A DNA stretch of 64,000 bases from Oreohelix idahoensis (taxonomy: Eukaryota; Mollusca; Gastropoda; Stylommatophora; Oreohelicidae). Below, piece after piece: positions 1-8,583 of this stretch. A model generated the notes under the pieces. The model was given only the letters and a program-made list of their open reading frames with translations, was not told the DNA's origin and made no database searches. Where the stretch lies: positions 513,501 through 577,500 of the forward strand of contig JAMPIV010010573.1 of the NCBI GenBank assembly GCA_024509875.1, written 5' to 3'. Each line of letters starts with the position of its first letter. The first letter of the stretch is position 1. The translations under genes and the position numbers were made by a program.

Positions 1-1710
1 GAGGGCACTGTGCTCTCCACTAGACACACTGTTTTCGTCGAAATCAATGTGTCGAAACTGCTTACCCGAATTCGATGCAGATTTCTTGCGGTGTAAAGAA
101 AAGTGTCACGTCCTGTCTGTTTTTTTGCAGAGACAATTGTCTCACGCAGCTTCGACACATAGCCTGCTTCGAAAAGCTTCAGTTCCCGTCGTCTGCTCGC
201 TGTTTTAAAGGCACACTGTATCATTGTCATGTGTCATGCGCTACATATGGCGTTCATAGATCTATGGAAAATCAAACAAGTCATAATTTTTTTTAAATAA
301 TCTCCTCAGGACTGAAGAGGGCTTACTACTATTAGGTTGTCTGCTCGGTTTGAGTTAAATCATTGTCTGACTGTACCTAAATAGTTTTATACATATTTTT
401 TTCACTTTTTACTGCAGCGTCAGCATGTTTCCCCTTGCATATCACATAATCGTAAAATTTAACAGTGGTCACACGAAATACCATAGATTTGTACTAACGA
501 GAATAAGTAAATCTACATACTAAACGACTCATGTCTCATTGTTTCAGTTAATTTACTTGTAGTCTAAAAAACTGTTGTTCCATAGTTTTCTATTTCATGC
601 ACGCATGTACGGTACTCTTGAGTTCGCGCTCTCGTAAGAAAACGTGTTTTGTTTATACAAAAATCGTGTTTAAAACTTGTGTTCAACCTCACTAACCATT
701 TATGGCGGGGAGAAGCCCTGTTTGGGATTATTTTGTAAAGATCAAAACAACAAAGTAAAATGTGTGTGTGTTCTGTATTTTATTATTCAAGGTGTTCAAG
801 TATTGACTAGGAATGTGAGTGTGTGTGATGACGGTATGTATCGAAACAATTTAGAAACAGCGAGCGATTCGACACGTCCAAGCCTCGCTGTTTTGCAGCG
901 ATCACTGACTGAGCCTATGTTGTTCAACCGTTCGGCTAGTCTAATGCCGTCATATTTTTCAGGGATGTGTTATGATGACTTGATTTTACAAGTGATATTA
1001 TTTTTTGCTGAGAAGTTATAGACATTAATTGTTTCAGGTTGCAGTTCATGAAGGCGCTATGTTAAAGTTGAAAGTGTCGTGTTTATTGTAATATACACTT
1101 TATTAGCTCTGCTGATATGTGTACTCGGTGTGGATTTGAATCATTGTCTACCAAATCTAGCTTACTCTAGTTTGATATCATGTGTTATTATTACTGTTAT
1201 TATTATTGTTGTTTTTTATTATTTTCCCATATACTGCAGCTAATCATCATATCTACGTTTTTTTACATCATTGAAGACTTGTGTAAAAATATTGAATTCG
1301 GTCACACGCGTGATTTTCACACACCGACAGTAAAAACAGAGGAAAGTGTCTAGTTTCATGTATACCCGCGCCGTACTGTCTATAAGAGACTTCTTTCTCC
1401 CCGATACGGGCAACCGTTGTGTCGACTCACTGTTTCGAAACAGTTTAAATCACTGCGCTAACTGTTTCGAAACAGTTGAGTGTGTCAATTTGCCCACCTC
1501 TACTCTCCACACACTGTTCGTGCATCACCACGGATCTTCATTCCATGCAGTCTTTTTTATCTTTTTATTCAAATAAACCACATTGTCATTATTGTCTGTT
1601 TGGTGTTTGTTACAATCGCGCGGATTTAGGTAAATTAACCAAAGGAACGTGGGAATGCACTCGTCAGAATGTTCATTTGAATACAGCAAGAATTATAATA
1701 ATAATAAATA
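1..1710. other. Non-coding stretch, no gene recognised
   Basis: AT-rich sequence with only short open frames lacking recognisable domains. The only structure I can point to is the pair of palindromes listed separately. It could be intron or intergenic DNA. Confidence 0.5.
1429..1477. repeat. Paired 16-bp perfect palindrome
   Basis: The perfect palindrome ACTGTTTCGAAACAGT occurs at 1429-1444 and again at 1461-1476, where it extends to 18 bp (1460-1477). The start-to-start spacing is 32 bp, about three helical turns. Function unknown. It could be a dyad protein-binding site or a remnant of a small repeat. Confidence 0.6.
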
Positions 1711-1804
1711 ATAGCCCCTTCAGTTCATTAACTGACTATGACTAATGTCTAGGAATGCGTGGCCGCCCCTGAGGTAAGGCACCAGTCTCCCTCACCGCTG
1801 CTTA
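1711..1804 (+). pseudogene. Decayed tRNA-Leu gene copy
   Basis: Three blocks match the intact tRNA-Leu at 8341-8422 in order: gcgtggccg (D-arm start), taaggcaccagtctc (anticodon loop and 3' stem), and caccgctgc (3' acceptor side). The D-loop region and the T arm are deleted. The upstream flank also matches: actaatgtcta lies just before both copies, with looser similarity further upstream. A shared flank argues for a duplicated and decayed locus rather than chance or a SINE. It cannot fold as a tRNA. Confidence 0.7.
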
Positions 1805-1842
1805 TTTTCCTGGTGCTCGGATTTAGGAATTATTTCGACGAT

Positions 1843-2480
1843 TATAATAATAATAATTTCTCCTCACGCCCCTCTGCTTTCTTGTGTGAGTTTTCCACCT
1901 CAACCTCTGCTTCTTGTGTGAGCCTCTCTTCGCCCAATCTGAGGTGGCGCCGTAAATAGCATCGCCACTTAGTGCGATCGGCAGCTTCATCCTCCCATGT
2001 TGCTGGATCCATGTCCAGTGCCCTCATATCTCTCTTGCACACATCTTTGAACCTCAGCTGTGGTCGCCCAACTGTTCTCTTGCCATCTGCTAATTGTCCG
2101 TAGAAGATATCTTTTGGGATGCGACCATCTTCCATGCGGCGAACATGGCCAAGCCAGCGAAGTCTGCGTTGTCTAAGAAGCGTATACATACTTTGAAGGC
2201 CAGCACGTGACAACACCTCGACATTTGTCACTTTATCTTTCCACGAGATGCCGAGGATGCGGCGTAGACACCGCAAATGGAAGGTATTGAGCCTTCTTTC
2301 TTGCTTAGCATAGGTCGTCCAGGTCTCGCTGCCATATAGAGTGTGCTGGTGACGCAGGCATTATATACCGCAGCTTTGGTCTTCATTGTGAGTTTAGAGT
2401 TTCCCCAAACACGCGATGTGAGGCGGGCAAAGGTAGCTGCAGCTTTGCCAATGCGGCTGTCGATTTCTGTATCCAGGCTC
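1843..2480 (-). pseudogene. Non-LTR retrotransposon RT C-terminal end, 5'-truncated
   Basis: Minus-strand frames encode the post-RT C-terminal region typical of RTE-like elements. An upstream piece has IDSRIGKAAATFARL and LTMKTKAAVYNACV. A downstream piece has CLRRILGISWKD, RRLRWLGHVRRMEDGR and a GRPQLRFKDVCKRDM stretch. The two pieces lie in different frames, with a frameshift near 2330-2345. The RT palm and endonuclease are absent, so this is a dead 5'-truncated copy. A short ATT-repeat tail sits at about 1843-1857, as expected for RTE-like 3' ends. Confidence 0.8.
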
Positions 2481-2554
2481 ATTATTATACTCAACATAAT
2501 TTTGACAATTACAAAACAAAATAATGAATTTTGACAACAAATTGACAACTTCAT

Positions 2555-3185
2555 AGTTTTATTATACTCATAGTTTTAAAATACTCACAGTTTTATTATA
2601 CAGTAACTAACAAATACTCATTTTTATTTTGTTAAAAATATACTATTTATTACACAATTACGTAAAAGTAAGGTAAAACTGCAAAGAGATAAAATTTGAT
2701 AAACATCCTTACATATTTTACTTTATAGCATAACATTTTTTTATTTGGAATTTGCAGCCCGATACAGAAATTATCTGCCTCTTGTCACGTAGTCCTCGGT
2801 TTTTGCTGCTCGAGTAAAGTCACCCTGTGTCGCCTGCCTGGTGCTGTCTTTTGTCTCATTGTTGTATGGCGGTTCCCTTTATTGTTTTTCATTGTCTCGC
2901 CACGTAGAATTACTTGCAAACTGCGTTCGTAACGTTTAGTGTACTTACCATTGTCCAGTAACCAGACATGTTTTAATTGTCCGTCATCCGCCCTAACGAT
3001 TATTTACATTTAAATGCCAAGTGTGTGTTGGGAGGGGGGGGGGGGGAAGAAGATACTGAAGCGGTTGATATGAAATAAAGGTTTTCAAAGTTCCAAGGGA
3101 GGGGTGATTGCCCCGTCGCCACCCCCTTAGATCCGCCAATGGGTTGGGATCAATTTTAGCGTGATATTTGAGAACAAAGATCTGA
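2555..3185. other. Non-coding stretch
   Basis: AT-rich DNA with no recognisable coding, and a short poly-G run near 3031-3046. Nothing functional seen. Confidence 0.4.
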
Positions 3186-3189
3186 GCAT

Positions 3190-3290
3190 GCATATGCACT
3201 ATTTGAGCATGCGTCCTAATATAACCGACAAACCTTATGTAAAGGCAGAACGGAGCTTGTCTCGCCAAAGCGAGTAAATCTATTTAAAAA
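3190..3290 (+). repeat. Dispersed ~90-bp repeat, copy A
   Basis: Contains cctaatataaccgac, then an aacggagc block and ctcgccaaagcgag, followed by an A-rich end. Related copies lie at 8530-8583 plus 11120-11180 (split), 28793-28890, and 49640-49730 (reverse). The ctcgc...gcgag part is a small hairpin. Class unknown; it could be a SINE tail or a MITE end. Confidence 0.6.
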
Positions 3291-3439
3291 AAACACGAGA
3301 AAGTCATCAACATAAAGTACAGTTTTCAGTTTCATAATGTTCTATCCACAACTTTCTTTTCAATGACGTTTCAGTAACTTTCTTATTGACTGTGACTCTC
3401 TCCCATAAGTTGTTTGTTATTTGGCATTCTGTCTCTGTG

Positions 3440-3530
3440 TGTCTGTCTATGTCTCGTTCTCACTGTTTGTCACTCTCTGTAACTCACTCTTTCTCTCTCT
3501 CTCTGTCTGACTCTCCAAGTCTTTAACTAG
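3440..3530 (+). repeat. CT/GT-rich simple sequence
   Basis: Low-complexity pyrimidine-rich stretch of tctct and tgtct motifs. Confidence 0.6.
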
Positions 3531-3559
3531 ATAATGACTATGTCACGTGTCTCATAAAT

Positions 3560-3908
3560 ACATTTTTAATCATCATCAGCTGTCATCTTTCACGTCGAAG
3601 GTCGGTTGCAATGAACCGGAACGTCTTCTATCTCTTGTGTGTGCAGTACCTTCTGTTAGACTCTTTCCTGTTCATCTCTTGATGTTATCTTCCCACTTAT
3701 AACGCTGCCTTTCTCTCTGCGCATGTTCGTTCAACTCTTCCTTCCGCTGTGGTCTTTCAGTAAGGTATTATGTCTTTTTACATGGCCAAAATATGTTAGC
3801 TGTCTAATTTTGATCCTTTTTTTTTTAAATTCTCTTTTCATACCTGGATTTTCCAGTACGTCTTTATTTGTCTTCATCTTATCCTATGAGATGCGCCTCG
3901 TTCTTCTT
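3560..3908 (-). pseudogene. Non-LTR RT C-terminal relic, distal part
   Basis: Read on the minus strand, this gives degenerate but recognisable post-RT motifs: IRQLTYFGHVKRHN, then a YKWEDNIKR-TGKSL block, and an arginine-rich RDRRRSGSLQ end. These match the usual YFGHV...GRP..W.DNI...RDRDRW order at the end of RTE/CR1-type ORFs. Stops and frameshifts show it is dead. The upstream part of the same relic lies at 7219-7325. The two were one sequence before the satellite array and solo LTR expanded between them. A related 3' end lies at 50765-50990. Confidence 0.6.
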
Positions 3909-4228
3909 TATCCACATCTCTTACTTACTTACTTAGTCGTTTCTCCTCTGCCGTGAGATGTAGAGGTAGAGGTTATCCACATCTCTTACTTACTTAGTCG
4001 TTTCTCCTCTGCCGTGAGATGTAGAGGCAGAGGTTATCCACATCTCTTACTTACTTAGTCGTTTCTCCTCTGCCGTGAGATGTAGAGGTAGAGGTTATCC
4101 ACATCTCTTACTTACTTACTTAGTCGTTTCTCCTCTGCCGTGAGATGTAGAGGTAGAGGTTATCCACATCTCTTACTTACTTACTTAGTCGTTTCTCCTC
4201 TGCCGTGAGATGTAGAGGTAGAGGTTAT
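3909..4228 (+). repeat. 65-bp satellite array, left part
   Basis: About five tandem units of 61-65 bp. Each has a (ttac)n block, tagtcgtttctcctctgccg, tgagatgtagaggtagagg, and the linker tatccacatctc. Units vary by one ttac repeat. The array continues at 5742 beyond an inserted solo LTR. Confidence 0.95.
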
Positions 4229-5741
4229 TGATAAGGATTGATAAAGTTGGATTTTTATTCCCGTTAATGATATCCACCAAAAGATAGATATAAGTGGATG
4301 GAAGCAGACATCATCATCATCATCAGTTGATAAGATCTCTATGGTGTTGTTTGCTCCACTGTAGTGTATGGAATGTCAACTTGACCTACGCAGTGGTGTG
4401 TAGACATGGATTGAGTGTATAATGTGCGAATGATGATAAAGGTTCGTGGTGTTGACAAAAAATGTTCTTTTCTCACACTCATGTATGGCTGGAAGTCATC
4501 GACACCAACGACTGTGTACCTTTTCTAAAGTTTAATTGGACGTACACACTCGACAGCACAGATAGTGACAAATCACAGGTTGCCATAATACATCATAGTA
4601 CAGTGGACAAATGGTCTTGCAATGTTACATGGGCACTCATGTAGAATAATTGTATAATGGACTGTCAGTAGCCAAGCACTCAGTATCGCCCATACATATA
4701 TATATCATCTGACTTCACTGACTGAGCACGTCAGCTTATAAACAATATTTCAGATGGCTTCTAAACCTAATCTCGTCTAGCGACGATTCTTCAACATAAT
4801 GTTCAGCACATATTTTTTCCATATAATAATATTGAACCGCTAGCAATGGGTTCTCATGTGTAGCAGTGATCTCTGGACTGATCAAGCGATAATACGGGCA
4901 TCCCTTTTCTCTTCTTGAAAGTCACTACATGTTTTGGTTCCAAGATGGCTTCACTCGTGAGCTGTCACTCACGTTTGGATACAGATAATGAATCTGTCCT
5001 AAAGTTAGTCATTCATAAAACATTTCATTGCTCTGTAGATTTGATCATGAACAATTGACTGCAATCTACAGGATATAGTGCTGCTAGGAATCGAAGTCGT
5101 TTTCATCGAGTCAAATATATTCTCTTAGACATTCAAATCGTAACTATCGAAAATGGTGGCTTCGATCGAGAGTTCATAAGAGTATCTTTGATTACCTTGG
5201 TATAGGAAATATGAAACTGCCATTCCTTGGCAATACGAATAAACACTGGGGTAAAGCATACACGATAGGTTTAGACGACTATCACCTTCCCCACAAATAC
5301 TGAGATCACTTTTTCCCCGGCGACAGGCCGACATGGAAAACACAGTCCCTATCAGGACGAAGCCAAATCACACCACACTCTAGCGACACATCCGCCGAAT
5401 AGCCTTTGACCTCTCTAGAGACAACAGAACATGTAGTTCGACTTAGATATGTAAAGATATACAGATATAAGACAGACTCGTCCTACTCAGACAAACAATA
5501 CACATAAATTCAGGCCATAGATATTCTGAAGCAAGAACAATCTATTATTACCCAAACAAAGAATAAATCGCAGAGAACTGGATTTATCCGCGGAGTTTGA
5601 TCGAAAGAGCCGACACAACTTTCAAGGGAAGTAACTCAATAATGACTTTCCCTTAAGCACTATTTTGTTTTCAAAATATTTGCGAAGATAACAAGAATAC
5701 CAATGTATAATATTGTAAGATATCAAAGACTGCACGTAACA
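4229..5741 (-). mobile_element. Solo LTR, same family as the 14320-24425 element
   Basis: A 1,513-bp sequence starting TGATAAG and ending GCACGTAACA on the plus strand. It is flanked by the 5-bp direct repeat GTTAT (4224-4228 and 5742-5746), which lies inside a satellite unit. Most of it aligns over its length with the LTRs at 14320-15861 and 23114-24425, with scattered differences and indels near the plus-strand left end. No internal region remains, so it is a solo LTR formed by LTR-LTR recombination. The minus orientation is taken from the full-length relative. Confidence 0.85.
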
Positions 5742-7218
5742 GTTATCCACATCTCTTACTTACTTACTTAGTCGTTCCTCCTCTGCCGTGAGATGTAGAG
5801 GTAGAGGTTATCCACATCTCTTACTTACTTACTTAGTCGTTCCTCCTCTGCCGTGAGATGTAGAGGTAGAGGTTATCCACATCTCTTACTTACTTACTTA
5901 GTCGTTTCTCCTCTGCCGTGAGATGTAGAGGTAGAGGTTATCCACATCTCTTACTTACTTACTTAGTCGTTTCTCCTCTGCCGTGAGATGTAGAGGTAGA
6001 GGTTATCCACATCTCTTACTTACTTACTTAGTCGTTTCTCCTCTGCCGTGAGATGTAGAGGTAGAGGTTATCCACATCTCTTACTTACTTACTTAGTCGT
6101 TCCTCCTCTGCCGTGAGATGTAGAGGTAGAGGTTATCCACATCTCTTACTTACTTACTTAGTCGTTTCTCCTCTGCCGTGAGATGTAGAGGTAGAGGTTA
6201 TCCACATCTCTTACTTACTTACTTAGTCGTTTCTCCTCTGCCGTGAGATGTAGAGGTAGAGGTTATCCACATCTCTTACTTACTTACTTAGTCGTTTCTC
6301 CTCTGCCGTGAGATGTAGAGGTAGAGGTTATCCACATCTCTTACTTACTTACTTAGTCGTTTTCTCCTCTGCCGTGAGATGTAGAGGTAGAGGTTATCCA
6401 CATCTCTTACTTACTTACTTAGTCGTTTCTCCTCTGCCGTGAGATGTAGAGGTAGAGGTTATCCACATCTCTTACTTACTTACTTAGTGGGTCTTCTCCT
6501 TGCGTGAGAGGTAGAGGTTATCCACATCTCTTACTTAGAGCCGTATGTAGAGGTTATCCACATCTCTTACTTACTTACTTAGTCGTTCCTCCTCTGCCGT
6601 GAGATGTAGAGGTAGAGGTTATCCACATCTCTTACTTACTTACTTAGTCGTTTCTCCTCTGCCGTGAGATGTAGAGGTAGAGGTTATCCACATCTCTTAC
6701 TTACTTACTTAGTCGTTTCTCCTCTGCCGTGAGATGTAGAGGTAGAGGTTATCCACATCTCTTACTTACTTACTTAGTCGTTTTTCTCCTCTGCCGTGAG
6801 ATGTAGAGGTAGAGGTTATCCACATCTCTTACTTACTTACTTAGTCGTTTCTCCTCTGCCGTGAGATGTAGAGGTAGAGGTTATCCACATCTCTTACTTA
6901 CTTACTTAGTCGTTTCTCCTCTGCCGTGAGATGTAGAGGTAGAGGTTATCCACATCTCTTACTTACTTACTTAGTCGTTTCTCCTCTGCCGTGAGATGTA
7001 GAGGTAGAGGTTATCCACATCTCTTACTTACTTACTTAGTCGTTTCTCCTCTGCCGTGAGATGTAGAGGTAGAGGTTATCCACATCTCTTACTTACTTAC
7101 TTAGTCGTTTCTCCTCTGCCGTGAGATGTAGAGGTAGAGGTTATCCACATCTCTTACTTACTTACTTAGTCGTTTCTCCTCTGCCGTGAGATGTAGAGGT
7201 AGAGGTTATCCACATCTC
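5742..7218 (+). repeat. 65-bp satellite array, right part
   Basis: About 22 tandem units of 65 bp, nearly identical apart from T-run length and a tcc/ttc variant. One degraded stretch lies near 6480-6550. The array ends exactly at tatccacatctc (7207-7218), the same 12 bp that precede the first unit (3909-3920). The (ttac)n-tagtcgtt-cctctgccgtgag core also occurs once each at the 3' ends of the RTE-like copies at 53638 and 59712. Confidence 0.95.
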
Positions 7219-7325
7219 AATGGCCTGCATTTATTTCTTTTAACTTGTCCATGATTCCATACCATAGAGTAATGAGAGTAATATATAACACTTGGAGACT
7301 CGCAATTTTTATTCCTGAGTTAGGG
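7219..7325 (-). pseudogene. Non-LTR RT C-terminal relic, proximal part
   Basis: On the minus strand this reads as a degenerate form of the block usually found just before the satellite junction in RTE/CR1-type ORFs: an LxYGxExWT-like motif followed by K-INA-EMW. The frame runs up to the array boundary and resumes at 3908. It is too short and broken to type further. Confidence 0.5.
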
Positions 7326-7423
7326 ACCCAAAGATGCAGCAATAGTGAATGCAGTCAGCGACCCATAGCTTGATTGCTTGCATCGGGACCAGCGAACCAG
7401 AGCTGGTCAAGACCCTTTATAAT

Positions 7424-7620
7424 ACATAAGGAAGGGAAACCACGAGGCCTGTAAACAGTAAATTAATATGAAACAAATATAAAGGTATGATATCAGGCAC
7501 TCGCAGGAAATAAAGAAGTAGAACACTAGACAACAGAAAAGCAACAGACATGAGTGGATTACCCAGGATTTGAACCCTGGACCTTCCGTGCGACAACACC
7601 GCCTAGCTATGCAAGCGAAT
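7424..7620 (-). mobile_element. tRNA-derived SINE candidate, copy 1
   Basis: The reverse strand holds a good Pol III B box, GGGTTCAAATCC (around 7565-7578), with an A-box-like TAGCTAGGCGG about 40 bp upstream. A body of about 110 bp follows. The body (7460-7565) is nearly identical to 11652-11760, so it is a repeat. A tRNA-like head with a conserved body suggests a SINE. The exact ends are not clear. Confidence 0.6.
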
Positions 7621-7875
7621 CACACTGTCCTCCCTGCCATCTACGTCAAGACCGTACTCTACCTCCACGTGGTGGTCCTGGAAACAGTCTGCAGCAGTGC
7701 AGTCTGGCTGAGCGAGTACGGATCGAAATGGGAAGGCAAACCCGGTCCCTAAAAAATGCCGTGCAGAAGTCGGATGTGTCGACCGAAAGGTGCAGATATC
7801 ACAGCTTAGGCGCAAACAGACACAACGCAACCACCGTCCTTTTCAGGGCGAACGAGGAAGAAGAAAAAGAAGATT
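7620..7875 (+). mobile_element. Probable non-LTR 3'-end fragment
   Basis: Unrecognised sequence ending in GGCGAACGAGGAAGAAGAA with an A/G-rich tail (7846-7872). The same end is found on the reverse strand at the 3' terminus of the truncated element at 22161-22915, and in weaker form near 58880. This suggests a shared 3' end. Confidence 0.45.
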
Positions 7876-7879
7876 CCTG

Positions 7880-8340
7880 AGTTATTTGTTTAGATGTTAG
7901 TATCTGTGTATCATGTTCTATGAATACAGCCGGTAATATACCTCTTTAGAAGGACACATAGATCTTAATGAAATCTTCTAAGAGTTTTTTTTAGAGAGAT
8001 TTATGTGCATGATTTACTGCGCTTAAAAGTGCTGATACCCTTATGATATAAAGGTCCCTCAAACACGGAACAGTGGAGGCTGTATACGGAATGAATATGC
8101 CCCTACGCATTTCTCATATTTTAGATACTCTTGGTTCATATATCTTTAGCGCTGTGTGTCGGTGTGTTGTTATATGAGGTTGTAATGCGACGATCAAAAA
8201 TAACATCCAAGTGTGAATTAATGTAAGCGTGTTGTCAGTTGCTACAGTAACATTATCTATTACAGCGTTAGCCAGTGATTAATTTGGGTCAGCATAGAAA
8301 ATAAGCGCCTCAGTGTAAGACTAATGTCTAATTTAATGAA
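7880..8340. other. Spacer upstream of tRNA-Leu
   Basis: Non-coding. The last ~40 bp before the tRNA (from about 8301) resemble the flank of the decayed tRNA copy at 1711. Confidence 0.4.
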
Positions 8341-8422
8341 GGTAGCGTGGCCGAGCGGTCTAAGGCGCTGGTTTAAGGCACCAGTCTCTTCGGAGGCGTG
8401 GGTTCAAATCCCACCGCTGCCA
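8341..8422 (+). tRNA. tRNA-Leu (anticodon AAG)
   Basis: An 82-nt type II tRNA with a long variable arm. Acceptor GGTAGCG (8341-8347) pairs with CGCTGCC (8415-8421) with one G-T wobble, and the discriminator is A at 8422. The anticodon stem CTGGT/ACCAG encloses the 7-nt loop TTAAGGC, giving anticodon AAG, which reads leucine codon CTT. The A box (tggccgagcgg) and B box (ggttcaaatcc) are intact, and TTTTT follows at 8425-8429. CCA is not encoded, as expected in eukaryotes. It looks functional. It has no intron. Confidence 0.97.
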
Positions 8423-8424
8423 AA

Positions 8425-8429
8425 TTTTT
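8425..8429 (+). terminator. Pol III termination T-run
   Basis: Five T residues three bases after the discriminator base of tRNA-Leu, the usual RNA polymerase III stop signal. Confidence 0.85.
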
Positions 8430-8529
8430 ACTTTAATTAATGCATTTTTCGGTCTCTTTGCTTAAGACATAGTGCCCGCTTTTGACTAAGGTCATAATCG
8501 TGGTTATAATGGTATTACTTGATCACAGG

Positions 8530-8583
8530 GTCTGTTATTTTTGGGCATCCATCCTAATATTACCGAGAAACCTATGTCTAGAT
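8530..8583 (+). repeat. Dispersed ~90-bp repeat, copy B left half
   Basis: Contains gggcat..atcctaatattaccgag, matching copies at 3190, 28793 and 49640. It stops at atgtctagat, the target-site duplication of the retrotransposon that split this copy. The right half is at 11120-11180. Confidence 0.6.

Noticed and set aside
3909..7218. CRISPR-like array
   Set aside because: The units are contiguous identical 65-mers with no unique spacers, and the context is eukaryotic.
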